64,000 nucleotides of DNA from Bordetella parapertussis (GTDB lineage Bacteria > Pseudomonadota > Gammaproteobacteria > Burkholderiales > Burkholderiaceae_C): assembly GCA_945901125.1 (NCBI GenBank), contig CAMDKD010000011.1, positions 1-64,000 on the forward strand, read 5' to 3'. This document shows, one piece after another, positions 8,336 to 17,218 of this stretch (within the stretch, counting starts at the first letter, position 1; every line of letters starts with the position of its first letter). The notes under the pieces are model-generated. The model saw only the letters and a program-made list of their open reading frames with translations. It ran no database searches and was not told the DNA's origin. Made by a program: the position numbers and the translations under genes.

Positions 8336-8739
8336 GGTACATGCTTGACACCAATATTTTGATCTACCTCATCAAGAACAAACCGCCAGGGATTGCTGAG
8401 CGCATCAACGAACTGGACCCCAGCGACGAGCTATGCATGTCATTTGTCACCTTTGCAGAATTACTTAAAGGCGCGGAAGGCAGCACTCGCAAATCTGAAG
8501 TACTCAAACGCCTGACAGATCTCACACGTTCAGTGCCAGTGCGATATCAGATCAGCGAACTCTTGTGTGAAAACTATGCCACCCATTTCACACGCTTGCG
8601 CAATGCAGGCACACCGATTGGTGCCAACGATTTATGGATAGCCTGCCATGCATTGGCATATGACTGCACATTGGTGACTAACAACTTGAAAGAGTTTCGA
8701 AGAGTCAAAGGGCTCAGGCTGGAGAATTGGGTGAAATAA
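8332..8739 (+). CDS. vapC: VapC-type toxin, PIN-domain ribonuclease
   Basis: A 135-residue PIN-domain endoribonuclease, expected to cleave RNA (often initiator tRNA) when freed from VapB. The acidic metal-binding residues are visible: Asp6 in MLDTN, Glu43 in FAELLKG and Asp100 in GANDLWIA, with the TNN motif at about 116-118. It begins with GTG, overlapping the antitoxin stop by 4 nt. Its last 26 bases overlap the 3' end of the convergent CoA-transferase gene. Confidence 0.9.
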   Translation: MRYMLDTNILIYLIKNKPPGIAERINELDPSDELCMSFVTFAELLKGAEGSTRKSEVLKRLTDLTRSVPVRYQISELLCENYATHFTRLRNAGTPIGANDLWIACHALAYDCTLVTNNLKEFRRVKGLRLENWVK

Positions 8740-9388
8740 TTGTGTTCTCAAGAATTACTTCAAGACCTAATAACCCCTCCAACTCCCCCCTCGTCAACCC
8801 GTCCACCAAATCAATCAACACCAGTCCATTCGGTGTGCATTCCAGCGTCGCCATGTCGGTGTAAATGCGTTTGACACATGCAATGCCGGTCAACGGGTAA
8901 GTACATTGCGGCACCACTTTGCTTACGCCTTGTTTGGTCAGCAAGTCCATCATCACCCAGGTTTGTTTCGCGCCTATGGCCAAGTCCATGGCACCGCCAA
9001 CAGCGGGAATGGCGCCAGGTTCACCGGTGCTCCAGTTGGCCAGGTCACCCCTGACCGACACCTGAAAGCCGCCGAGCACGCAAATGTCTAAGTGACCGGC
9101 GCGCATCATGGCAAAGCTGTCGGCGTGGTGAAAATATGCACCGCCGGGCAGCAATGTCACCGCTTGTTTACCGGCGTTAATCAAGTCATAGTCCTCTTCG
9201 CCCTTGGCAGGTGCAGGTCCCATACCGAGGATGCCGTTTTCGCTGTGCAAGACGATTTCTATACCGGGGGGTAAATGGTTGGCGACCAGCGTCGGCATGC
9301 CAATCCCTAAGTTCACATAAGCGCCGTCGAACATGTCTTGCGCCACGCGTTTGGCCAACTCGTCTTTGCTGCGTTTGTGTATCGCCAT
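8714..9388 (-). CDS. 3-oxoadipate CoA-transferase subunit B
   Basis: A 224-residue beta subunit of a class I CoA-transferase, forming a heterotetramer with subunit A. It moves CoA from succinyl-CoA to an oxoacid, here most likely 3-oxoadipate made by maleylacetate reductase in the same cluster. The SENGxxGxGP motif at about residues 49-58 places the catalytic Glu at residue 50. The start at 9388 has a clear AGGAG site; the longer in-frame extension runs into subunit A. The succinyl-CoA:3-ketoacid transferase (ScoB) reading is the alternative; the cluster favours oxoadipate. Confidence 0.88.
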   Translation of the reverse strand: MAIHKRSKDELAKRVAQDMFDGAYVNLGIGMPTLVANHLPPGIEIVLHSENGILGMGPAPAKGEEDYDLINAGKQAVTLLPGGAYFHHADSFAMMRAGHLDICVLGGFQVSVRGDLANWSTGEPGAIPAVGGAMDLAIGAKQTWVMMDLLTKQGVSKVVPQCTYPLTGIACVKRIYTDMATLECTPNGLVLIDLVDGLTRGELEGLLGLEVILENTIISPNSPA

Positions 9389-9407
9389 GGTGTTTCTCCT
9401 GTATGAC

Positions 9408-10124
9408 TCAAGCCACGGCTTTGAAGCCACCGCCTTGTGTCGCGCGTCTTTCAATTTGCACAATGGCGCTGACGAAAATGCCCGGTGTGACGATGTGTTC
9501 CGGGTCGAGTTGTCCCAGACCCGCCACTTCATGCACCGAGGCCACGCTGCGTTTGGCGGCCATGGCCATGATGGGGCCGAAATTGCGTGCGGCTTTTCTG
9601 AACATCAAATTGCCCCAGCGGTCGCCGCACTCTGCTTTCACCAAAGCCAAATCAGCATGCAAGGGGTACTCCAGTACATAGTGTTTGCCGTTGATCAGCC
9701 GAGTTTCTTTGGGTGTGCCATCTGCGTTTTTCGCCAATTCGGTGCCGTAGCCAGTGGGCGTGAAAAAAGCACCAATACCCGCGCCTGCTGCGCGTATGCG
9801 CTCGGCCAGATTGCCTTGCGGCACAAGTTCAAGCTCCAACTCGCCACTGCGGTACAGCGCATCAAACACGTGGCTGTCGGTCTGGCGAGGAAAACTGCAG
9901 ATGATTTTTTTGACACGCTGTGCTTTTAACAAGGCCGCAATACCGAACTCAGCATTGCCTGCATTGTTATTGATCAGGGTCAGGTCTTTCGCACCTTGCT
10001 CAATCAATCCGTCAATCAATTCATCCGGTATGCCTGCGGTGCCAAAGCCGCCGACCATGACGATGGAGCCGTCTGCCACATGGCCGATGCCGGCTGCCAC
10101 GCTGTTTGCAATCTTGTTGATCAT
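9408..10124 (-). CDS. 3-oxoadipate CoA-transferase subunit A
   Basis: The 238-residue alpha subunit partner of the gene listed before it. The family signature GGFGTAGIPDELI is at about residues 26-38, followed by TLINNNAGN. ATG at 10124 follows a strong GGAGGG site and is preferred to an ATG nine codons upstream. The pair converts 3-oxoadipate to 3-oxoadipyl-CoA, the last step encoded here before thiolysis to acetyl-CoA and succinyl-CoA. The thiolase is not in the window. Confidence 0.88.
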   Translation of the reverse strand: MINKIANSVAAGIGHVADGSIVMVGGFGTAGIPDELIDGLIEQGAKDLTLINNNAGNAEFGIAALLKAQRVKKIICSFPRQTDSHVFDALYRSGELELELVPQGNLAERIRAAGAGIGAFFTPTGYGTELAKNADGTPKETRLINGKHYVLEYPLHADLALVKAECGDRWGNLMFRKAARNFGPIMAMAAKRSVASVHEVAGLGQLDPEHIVTPGIFVSAIVQIERRATQGGGFKAVA

Positions 10125-10134
10125 TTGCCCTCCT

Positions 10135-10446
10135 TCAACCGGGAATTTCAAAATCCACTTGGGCGCGCTCGGTGCGAATCTCGCGCATCAAAAGTTTGAT
10201 GTCTTCATGCACCGGATGGTCGTTGTACGCCTTCAAATCTGCCCAGGAGGCAAACCGCATGCTGATGGCAAAGTCGAATGCGCCGTCAACTTGAACCACA
10301 TTGGCATCTGCAAACACCTCTAACAAACCGGGCAGGTGTGGCTGCATGCCCAGAAATGCTGTTTTCAAAGTCGATGCATGCGCGGCTTTTTCTGCGGGTG
10401 TGTCGCCTTTGAGTTTCCACATCACCAAATGCAATACCTGGCTCAT
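10135..10446 (-). CDS. Dabb-domain (stress-responsive A/B barrel) protein
   Basis: A 103-residue single-domain alpha/beta-barrel protein. Telling features are HLVMWKLKG near the start and FASWADLKAYNDHPVHEDI near the end, typical of PF07876. Related small barrels appear in aromatic degradation clusters, sometimes as ring-handling enzymes and sometimes of unknown role. Its ATG overlaps the stop of the upstream hydroxyquinol dioxygenase (ATGA), so it probably belongs functionally to the ring-cleavage step. The exact reaction is not known. Confidence 0.8.
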   Translation of the reverse strand: MSQVLHLVMWKLKGDTPAEKAAHASTLKTAFLGMQPHLPGLLEVFADANVVQVDGAFDFAISMRFASWADLKAYNDHPVHEDIKLLMREIRTERAQVDFEIPG

Positions 10447-11312
10447 GCAACACCTTCTACAGCTAGCACAAAGTCATAGTTCAAGGTGTAAAACGGTGTT
10501 GATAAATGCTGTCCGTCTGGTGCGTCACCCGCCTCATGGCGTATGTATTTACCCAGCAGCGATGAACGTACACCGAACACCACATCGCTTTGCAAATAGC
10601 CATCGTCATCACGGAACACATGGGTGATCAAACTTTGGTAACCCGGTGCATCAATTTTGAAATGCACATGGGCGGGTCGCCAGGGGTGTCTGCCGGTGGC
10701 CAGCAGCATTTGTCCCACCGGTCCGTCCACTGGCACCGGGTATGACACGGGCAACACGGTTTGAAACGCCATCCGTCCTTGCGCATCGGTATGCAAAATG
10801 CCGCGTGCTTGGTTGGCTTGCAACTCAGGCCGCTGCACGTCATACAAACCGTCTGCATCGGCCTGCCATATGTTGACGCGAGCACCCGCGACGGCTTTGC
10901 CTTCGGTATTCAAGACGCGTGCACTGACAAACAAGGGTTCACCACTCGCGCCATTTGAAATGTCTTCGCCTTCTTGGTACTCAGGTGCTTGGTCAATGTG
11001 AAACGGGCCGAACACGGTTGCTTCAGTGGCACCGGGGGGTTTTGCGTTTTGCATGGCCACAGTCAACATGGACAAGCCCAGGGTGTCAGACAACAAAATG
11101 AACTCCTGTCGCTTGTCATCGCATTTGTGGCCTGTGGCGGTCAGAAACTGTATACCGGTCATCCATTCATCTTCGCTCAATTGCACTTCGCGGGCGAAAT
11201 CATGCAGATGCCGAATGAGTGAAGACATGATGGTTTTGAGTCGCGGGTTATCGCAGTTGTCCAATCTGTCAAGAACCGCTTGAGTGATGGAATGCTCGTT
11301 GATATTGACCAT
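10443..11312 (-). CDS. Hydroxyquinol 1,2-dioxygenase (intradiol ring cleavage)
   Basis: A 289-residue non-heme Fe(III) intradiol dioxygenase. An N-terminal helical dimerisation domain (about 1-95) precedes the beta-sandwich. The iron ligands Tyr157 (ADGLYDVQ), Tyr191 (VSYPVP), His215 and His217 (RPAHVHF) are all present. Catechol dioxygenases share these ligands; I favour hydroxyquinol because of the EATVFGPFHIDQAPEYQEGEDI segment and because the expected product, maleylacetate, is the substrate of the reductase in this cluster. A chlorocatechol or catechol specificity is possible but would need a cycloisomerase, and none is present. Confidence 0.85.
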   Translation of the reverse strand: MVNINEHSITQAVLDRLDNCDNPRLKTIMSSLIRHLHDFAREVQLSEDEWMTGIQFLTATGHKCDDKRQEFILLSDTLGLSMLTVAMQNAKPPGATEATVFGPFHIDQAPEYQEGEDISNGASGEPLFVSARVLNTEGKAVAGARVNIWQADADGLYDVQRPELQANQARGILHTDAQGRMAFQTVLPVSYPVPVDGPVGQMLLATGRHPWRPAHVHFKIDAPGYQSLITHVFRDDDGYLQSDVVFGVRSSLLGKYIRHEAGDAPDGQHLSTPFYTLNYDFVLAVEGVA

Positions 11313-11361
11313 GTTGTTCCTTGAATGAATCAGATCGCTGAATACAGCGCAAACCGCAGTA

Positions 11362-12357
11362 TCAGTCCAAGCGCCTTTGGGTAGGAAAAAGCGCCCAACC
11401 CCAGCGTTGTTGCGTATACCCCCACAAGCCTTGCTTGAAGTAAATGGTGACGATGATGGCCAATAAACCCAAGCCCATCAAATACCAACTGCCATAGTCA
11501 CTGAAGAATTTATTCAGCACCCAAAAAATCAATGCGCCGACGATGGGGCCTTCTATGCGGCCGATGCCGCCAATCACCACCATGAAGATCGCAAACGCGG
11601 TCCAGTTCACGCTGAAGGCTGCATCCGGTGTGATGCGCAAATTGCTCAGGTAATACATGGCACCGGCCAAGCCTGCGCCCAAGCCCGCCACCACATACAC
11701 CGCCAGTTTGGTGCGCTGCACCGCAATGCCTTGCGATTCAGCGGCCACCTCGTTGTCGCGGATCGCCATCAAGGCCAGGCCGCGTTTGCTGCGCAAAAAC
11801 AAATACACCAACAGCACGGCTGCCACCATGCCGGCCAGCGCCATCCAGAAAGTGGTTTGTTCGCGAACGGCTTTGCTGATGCCACTGAAGGCCGTGAGGC
11901 TGGTGCCCGAACCGCCACCGACCATGGACATATTGGCAAAGCTCAATCTAAACACCTCGGCAATCACCCAGGTGCCGATGGCGAAATATCCGCCTTGCAA
12001 TCGAAACGCGATGAACGAGACAGGCACTGCGATCAGTCCAGCACACAAGGCCGCCACAGGCACGGCGACAAAAGGATTGATGCCAGCGAAATTGCTCAAC
12101 ATCAACATGGCGTATCCGCCAAAACCAAAAAACGCCTGCTGGCCAATGCTGACCATGCCGCCGTAACCCGCCAGCAAATTCCACATCAATGCAAACACCA
12201 GGTAACAGGCGATTTCCACAAACTCGCGCATCCACGCCGAGCGGTTGTCCTCGGGAGCCCAGAAAGGAATGGTGGCCGCTGCAATCACCAACACAACAGC
12301 TACCCACATGGCCGAACGGCTGGAACGGTTGCTGCGAGTGACGGTAAATGCATTCAT
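11362..12357 (-). CDS. ABC transporter permease, LivM type (aromatic catabolic cluster)
   Basis: A 331-residue inner-membrane permease. The family motifs YGGMVSIGQQAFFGFGGYAM, FRLQGGYFAIGTWV and GGIGRIEGPIVGALIFW are clear. It lies 4 bp after the LivH-type gene and 49 bp before the hydroxyquinol dioxygenase on the same strand, so transport and ring cleavage appear to share a transcript. The ligand is probably an aromatic precursor or hydroquinone-like compound. Confidence 0.9.
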   Translation of the reverse strand: MNAFTVTRSNRSSRSAMWVAVVLVIAAATIPFWAPEDNRSAWMREFVEIACYLVFALMWNLLAGYGGMVSIGQQAFFGFGGYAMLMLSNFAGINPFVAVPVAALCAGLIAVPVSFIAFRLQGGYFAIGTWVIAEVFRLSFANMSMVGGGSGTSLTAFSGISKAVREQTTFWMALAGMVAAVLLVYLFLRSKRGLALMAIRDNEVAAESQGIAVQRTKLAVYVVAGLGAGLAGAMYYLSNLRITPDAAFSVNWTAFAIFMVVIGGIGRIEGPIVGALIFWVLNKFFSDYGSWYLMGLGLLAIIVTIYFKQGLWGYTQQRWGWALFPTQRRLD

Positions 12358-12361
12358 GCCA

Positions 12362-13255
12362 TCAGCCTACAGTTTTGGGAAACAGCCCTTGCGGACGAAC
12401 CAAGAGCAACAACAAAAAGACGATGTGCCCAAACCAGATGCCCCATCCCGGGTCAAACAAAAAACCCATCTGTTGAGTGACACCAAGCAGCAAAGCGCCG
12501 ATCAAGGTGCCCTTGAACGAACCCATGCCGCCAATGATGACCGACTCGAACGCAAACAACAACAACATCGGCCCATCAGACGGCGACACCGTGGTGCGCA
12601 TCGCCTGCAACACCCCGGCCACGGTGATCAACATGAAGGAGATGCCAGTGGCATAGGCATACACCCGTTTGGCATTCAAGCCCATCAACTGGGCGATTTC
12701 CAAATCGTCTGACACCGCGCGAAAACTGCGCCCCAAGGCGGTGTGATCAAACATCCACTGCAAACCATAAGTGGCGGCCAATGCCAAACCCAGTATCAAC
12801 AATGGCAAGACACCGACAGCCCATCCACCGGGCAACTGAACACTGGCGATATTCAATCCGCCAGTTTCTATCGATCGTGGGTCAGCCGAGAACAATTCCA
12901 GCAACAGGTTTTGTATGACGATGGACAAACCGAAGGTCACCACCAACGACGGCAACGGGTCTTTGCCCAGCACCCGATTCAGCACTTGCCGCTGCAACAC
13001 AAAACCGACTGCAAATGCCAGCAACAACAACGCAGGAGACAACAACAATGGCAGCCACGGTGAGTCAGGTGCCAGCCAATTCAATGCGGCGATACAAGCC
13101 ACGGCACTGAATGAGCCGAGCAAAATAAAGTCGCCTTGTGCGGTGTTGGTCAGTCGCATCACGCCATACATCAGCGACAAACCCAGCGCGAACAAACAGT
13201 ACAAGCCTCCAAGCAGCACGCCTTGCACCAAGGTTTGCATCAACGTGTCCATCAT
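12362..13255 (-). CDS. ABC transporter permease, LivH type (aromatic catabolic cluster)
   Basis: A 297-residue permease with YCLFALGLSLMYGVMRLTNTAQGDF near the N-terminus and IGGMGSFKGTLIGALLLG near the C-terminus. Its start overlaps the end of the LivF-type ATPase by 4 nt. It pairs with the LivM-type permease downstream. Confidence 0.9.
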   Translation of the reverse strand: MMDTLMQTLVQGVLLGGLYCLFALGLSLMYGVMRLTNTAQGDFILLGSFSAVACIAALNWLAPDSPWLPLLLSPALLLLAFAVGFVLQRQVLNRVLGKDPLPSLVVTFGLSIVIQNLLLELFSADPRSIETGGLNIASVQLPGGWAVGVLPLLILGLALAATYGLQWMFDHTALGRSFRAVSDDLEIAQLMGLNAKRVYAYATGISFMLITVAGVLQAMRTTVSPSDGPMLLLFAFESVIIGGMGSFKGTLIGALLLGVTQQMGFLFDPGWGIWFGHIVFLLLLLVRPQGLFPKTVG

Positions 13256-13980
13256 GGCTGTGCCGCCTCTTGCTTATCCGGCAAGCCGAAATAGGCCTGA
13301 GAAATCTGCTCTGTCGTCAAAGTTGAAGACACGCCTTGCAGCGACACCGTGCCTTCTTGAAAACAATACAAACGGCTGGAGACTTCGCGCGCTTTGCTGA
13401 CATCTTGCTCGACCATGACCACGGTCATGCCTTCTGCACAAATGCGCGGCATGGCGCTGTAAATTTCTTTGATGACGATGGGTGCCAAACCCAAACTGAG
13501 CTCGTCGCACAGCAACAAAGCGGGGTTGCTCATCAAAGCCCGGCCAATCGCCACCATTTGCTGTTGACCGCCGGACAGCGATGTGGAGGCTTGCAAACGT
13601 TTTTCTTGGAGTATGGGGAAAAGCTGATACACGCGCGACAAATTCCAAACACCTGTGCGTTCAGAACACGCGCCCATCAACAGGTTTTCTTCCACGCTCA
13701 AACTGGGGAACAAGCGCCTGCCCTCGGGCACCAGCGCAATGCCGCGCTTGACAATCTCATAGGCCGGCAAACCGCCAATTGCTCGGCCTTGCCACAAAAT
13801 GTGAGAAGGCTGCACTTTGACCAAACCGGTGACGGCTTTCATGAAGGTGCTTTTGCCAGCGCCATTCGCACCAATGATGGCGACCATTTCGCCTTGGTCC
13901 ACTTGAAAGTCAATGCCAAACAATGCCTGCGCATCCCCATAAAAAGCGGTCAAGCCTTGGGTTTGCAGCAATGCAGTCAT
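13252..13980 (-). CDS. ABC transporter ATP-binding protein, LivF type (aromatic catabolic cluster)
   Basis: A 242-residue ATPase with Walker A GANGAGKST, signature LSGGQQQM and Walker B LLLCDELSLGL, where DEL replaces the usual DEP. The switch region reads VEQDV. It overlaps both neighbours by 4 nt in one operon. Confidence 0.9.
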   Translation of the reverse strand: MTALLQTQGLTAFYGDAQALFGIDFQVDQGEMVAIIGANGAGKSTFMKAVTGLVKVQPSHILWQGRAIGGLPAYEIVKRGIALVPEGRRLFPSLSVEENLLMGACSERTGVWNLSRVYQLFPILQEKRLQASTSLSGGQQQMVAIGRALMSNPALLLCDELSLGLAPIVIKEIYSAMPRICAEGMTVVMVEQDVSKAREVSSRLYCFQEGTVSLQGVSSTLTTEQISQAYFGLPDKQEAAQP

Positions 13981-14705
13981 AGCTCGGCGACTTCCAGTCC
14001 CATATACACACGCTGCACCTCGGGGTTGTTCAACACTGCCTCGGGCGTGCCTTGCGCCAGCATGGTGCCGAAATTGATGACCAGCAAGCGGTCTGCAATA
14101 GACAGCAATGCATGCACCACATGTTCAATCCACACCATGGTGACGCCGCTGGCTTTGATGCGATGCAACTCTTCCAGCAGCTCGTGCGCTTCGTGTACGG
14201 TGAGGCCCCCGGCGATTTCATCGAGCAACAACAATTTGGGGCGGGTTGCCAAAGCACGTGCCAATTCCAAACGCTTTCGGTTCAGCAGTGTGAGCGAACC
14301 GGCGGCCTTATTGGCTTGGGCCAACAACCCGGTTTGGGTAAGCACTTCATGAGCCGTGTCCCAAGCATCGCGCTCGTCCTGACCGCCACCAAAGCAAGCC
14401 GCAGTGACCAGGTTTTCAAACACCGACATATTGCCAAAGGGCTGCGGCACTTGGTAAGAGCGACCGATACCGCTGCGGCAACGCTGGTGCGCTTTTTCAA
14501 GGGTGATGTCCCGGCCTGCATACAGCACACGCCCGCTGTCACAAGCCGCATCGCCCGAGATGAGGTTAAACAAAGTGGTCTTGCCCGCCCCGTTAGGCCC
14601 GAGGATCCCCAATGTCTGTCCTTCATCTACCAATAAAGAAACAGACTGGATCACCTGCAAGGCACCATAGGACTTGCTGACAGATTGCAACTCAAGCAAG
14701 GCCAT
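13977..14705 (-). CDS. ABC transporter ATP-binding protein, LivG type (aromatic catabolic cluster)
   Basis: A 242-residue ATPase with Walker A GPNGAGKTT, the region LLNRKRLELARAL in place of a canonical LSGGQ (as usual in LivG) and Walker B LLLLDEIAGGL. The switch histidine is in WIEHVV. It starts 11 bp after the substrate-binding protein gene and overlaps the LivF-type gene by 4 nt. Confidence 0.9.
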   Translation of the reverse strand: MALLELQSVSKSYGALQVIQSVSLLVDEGQTLGILGPNGAGKTTLFNLISGDAACDSGRVLYAGRDITLEKAHQRCRSGIGRSYQVPQPFGNMSVFENLVTAACFGGGQDERDAWDTAHEVLTQTGLLAQANKAAGSLTLLNRKRLELARALATRPKLLLLDEIAGGLTVHEAHELLEELHRIKASGVTMVWIEHVVHALLSIADRLLVINFGTMLAQGTPEAVLNNPEVQRVYMGLEVAEL

Positions 14706-14716
14706 GTGTCACACCC

Positions 14717-15970
14717 TTACATTGGCTTGAGGGTGCCTCCGGTGGGAATGTTTTTCGCGGTCTCGTTATTGACGATGACGAGGTCCACTTTGTGTTTGCT
14801 GCCCTTGACCCATTGACCCAATACCAGCGGTGTTTTGCTGACGTTTTTGAACGGGCCGGGACCGCCCCATTTCACATGGCCAACAATGGTTTTGAGATCG
14901 GTGGCTGCGATGGCATCGCGCAGATCGGCAGACTTGACCGACTTGGCTCGCTTGAGTGCATCTGCGGCAACTTCGAACAGCGCATGGGCGAAACCAAGCG
15001 GCTGCGTCCACTGTTTGTTACTGCTTTTCTCGTAAGTGGCAGCCAAGTCCTTGGCGCTTTGTTTAGTCAGTGATGAGCTGAACGGATGCGACGGGCTCCA
15101 CCAGACTTCAGTCGTCAAGCCCAGGCCCAAATCGCCCAAGGCTTCAATGCCTACAGGGAACAACAAGGCTTTGCCCAATGTGATCACTTTGGGGTTGAAA
15201 CCCTGTTGCTTGGCCTGGGTCAAAAAGGTTTTGGCATCCGGCGGAATCATCACACCGGTGACGATCTCGACACCGTCTTTTTTGAATGCTGCAATTTGCG
15301 CACTGAAGTCCTGAGTGCCGTTTTGGTAGCGGCCCGGGTCATTCAGTGTGAAGCCCATGTCAGCCAAAGGCTTGGGGAAACCGACCGCCTTGTCGCCCCA
15401 GGCATTGCCATCACCGTCGTTAGGGAACAGGCCGCCGACTTTTTTGTTGGTCTTGACACTTTTCCAGCCGTTGGTGAAATTGCCGATCACGTCTTCCAGT
15501 CCCCAGAAGAAATGGTGTGTCCACGCAAAGCCCTTGGCCGGATCGCCTTTGCGACCGAAGAACCACGGCTGCCAAGGACAAACAGAAGAAATGCAAGGTG
15601 TTTCATTCAATTCACACACATCGCTCACCGGGTTGGTGGTTTCAGGTGTGCTGCTGACCACCATCAATGTGATTTTGTCTTTCAAAATCAAGTCGCTGGC
15701 AACCTCGGCTGCGCGGTTCGGGTTGGACTGGCTGTCCTTGATCAGGATCTCGACGCTGTATTTCTTGCCGGCCACGCTGATGCCGTCCTTGAAGGCCTGC
15801 TTCATCTGCTCGACAGTCCATTTGTCGGCTTCACCAAACAATGCCAGCGGCCCGGTCAAGGGTGTGACAAAACCAATTTTGATGGTGTCAGCCGCCCAAA
15901 GTGTGGTGCTGGTGACTGCGGCAGCGGCTGCAGCCGTGCTTTGTATAAATGCTCTGCGATTCAATGACAT
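14717..15970 (-). CDS. ABC transporter substrate-binding protein with Tat-like signal (aromatic catabolic cluster)
   Basis: A 417-residue HAAT binding protein. The N-terminus carries NRRAFIQSTAAAAAAV, a twin-arginine type signal, cleaved after TTLWA; the mature protein starts at DTIKIGFVTPLTGPLA. It resembles the group of binding proteins that sit beside aromatic catabolism genes. It is first in the importer operon and has AGGAG before its ATG. A 62-bp block shared with the hydroquinone dioxygenase promoter lies 120-181 bp upstream. The ligand is unproved; hydroquinone, hydroxyquinol or a precursor phenolic acid are candidates. Confidence 0.88.
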   Translation of the reverse strand: MSLNRRAFIQSTAAAAAAVTSTTLWAADTIKIGFVTPLTGPLALFGEADKWTVEQMKQAFKDGISVAGKKYSVEILIKDSQSNPNRAAEVASDLILKDKITLMVVSSTPETTNPVSDVCELNETPCISSVCPWQPWFFGRKGDPAKGFAWTHHFFWGLEDVIGNFTNGWKSVKTNKKVGGLFPNDGDGNAWGDKAVGFPKPLADMGFTLNDPGRYQNGTQDFSAQIAAFKKDGVEIVTGVMIPPDAKTFLTQAKQQGFNPKVITLGKALLFPVGIEALGDLGLGLTTEVWWSPSHPFSSSLTKQSAKDLAATYEKSSNKQWTQPLGFAHALFEVAADALKRAKSVKSADLRDAIAATDLKTIVGHVKWGGPGPFKNVSKTPLVLGQWVKGSKHKVDLVIVNNETAKNIPTGGTLKPM

Positions 15971-16089
15971 GCTTATCTCCTGTTATGAATGTTGGTTGCC
16001 TGAAAACTGAACTGTTACCTGTCTGTCTCATATCCGGTCTTTGCCGAATTTCAATGTTGTAGCGACTGTAGACCCGTGGGATATCCAAG

Positions 16090-16151
16090 GGTAGTCATTA
16101 ATTGAAAAGTAGATTGTTCGAAGAAGCCGAACAATGCCCGGGGTTTACCCG
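16090..16151. promoter_or_regulatory. Control block copy 2: ATTGTTCG-N7-CGAACAAT operator before the importer operon
   Basis: A perfect 8-bp inverted repeat with a 7-bp spacer (16113-16120 and 16128-16135) lies in the gap between the maleylacetate reductase stop and the binding protein start. The surrounding 62 bp match the block at 20411-20472 at about 46 positions by hand alignment, including a right-hand GGGTTTACCCG element. The reductase coding end overlaps the last few bases. A LysR-type dimer site is the natural reading, and the LysR gene at 20490-21437 is the obvious candidate protein. Binding is inferred. Confidence 0.75.
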
Positions 16152-17218
16152 TAAACCGGTGGACTGCCATCAAATGCCCTTTGCAATAACCCCCTGATCT
16201 CATCACGCTGCGGCAGACCAAAAGGACGCGGGTTCCAATACGGTTGCTTGACCGCCAGATCCGCCGCTACATCCAGGTCTGCGGCTTTCATGCCTATGTC
16301 TTTCAATGCCACGGGTGCGCCGTTGTCTTTGGCCAATTGGTACACCCCCAACGGCCCGTTGTTGACTCCCAGTGCATGGGCCAGGTCTTGCATGGCCTCG
16401 GGTGCGGCACTGGCGTTAAAAGCCAAGGCATGCGGCAGCACCACGGTATGCACCTCGGCATGCGGCAAATTGAAACTGCCGCCCAGCGTGTGACACAGCT
16501 TGTGGTGCAAAGCCATGCCCACGCTACCCAACACGCTGCCGCACAACCAGGCACCGTACAAAGCCAATGCCCGGCCCTTCGGGTCATCCGCGTGTTGGCG
16601 GATCAAAGACAAGGCCTTGGCCAAAGACGCAATGCCTTCCATGGCCATCAAACGGGTCATCGGGTTTCGGTCTTGCGCGTACAAACCTTCGGCGGCATGC
16701 GCTATCGCATTCATGCCACTGGTGATGCTCAAGCCCAGGGAAAGGCTCATGCTGAGTTCAGGGTCGTAAATCACGCTGCGCGGCAACACTCTGGGGTCTT
16801 TGCCGGTTTTTTTGATGCCGCCGTCGGTGATGCCGTAAATGCTGGTCATCTCCGATCCGGCATACGTGGTGGGAATTGCCAAAATGGGTAAGCCAGTTTC
16901 CAGCGCAATCGCTTTGGCAAGTCCCGTGGTGGAGCCACCACCGAAAGCCACCAAGCCATCCGCATTCAGACCTTTGGCTTCGTCACACGCAGCGCGTGCG
17001 GTTTCCAACGGCACATGCATCACGGCCTTGGCGTAAATGCCCACCGCCTTGTTGCCCAGCAAACCGGCTACACGCTGTGCTTGCGCCAACTGCTCAGGCG
17101 TACACAACACCAGGGCGCGCTGCATGTGCAGCAGTTCTGCCTCTTGCGCAATCTGCGCCAGCGTGCCCGCACCGAAGATCACACGCGCTGCCTGTGCGTT
17201 GTAAACAAAGGCTTGCAT
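16145..17218 (-). CDS. Maleylacetate reductase
   Basis: A 357-residue iron-type alcohol dehydrogenase family enzyme that reduces maleylacetate to 3-oxoadipate with NADH. The nucleotide-binding GGGSTTGLAK is at residues 93-102 and PTTYAGSEMT at 116-125; both are hallmarks of the maleylacetate reductase branch. It receives maleylacetate from both the hydroquinone branch (via the neighbouring dehydrogenase) and the hydroxyquinol dioxygenase, and feeds the CoA-transferase. Its start abuts the dehydrogenase stop directly. Confidence 0.9.
   Translation of the reverse strand: MQAFVYNAQAARVIFGAGTLAQIAQEAELLHMQRALVLCTPEQLAQAQRVAGLLGNKAVGIYAKAVMHVPLETARAACDEAKGLNADGLVAFGGGSTTGLAKAIALETGLPILAIPTTYAGSEMTSIYGITDGGIKKTGKDPRVLPRSVIYDPELSMSLSLGLSITSGMNAIAHAAEGLYAQDRNPMTRLMAMEGIASLAKALSLIRQHADDPKGRALALYGAWLCGSVLGSVGMALHHKLCHTLGGSFNLPHAEVHTVVLPHALAFNASAAPEAMQDLAHALGVNNGPLGVYQLAKDNGAPVALKDIGMKAADLDVAADLAVKQPYWNPRPFGLPQRDEIRGLLQRAFDGSPPVYG

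Noticed and set aside
16142..16157. GGTTTAC-CC-GTAAACC inverted repeat as a terminator of the maleylacetate reductase gene
   Set aside because: No T tract follows on either strand, and it overlaps the conserved right-hand element of the control block, so a regulatory role fits better.
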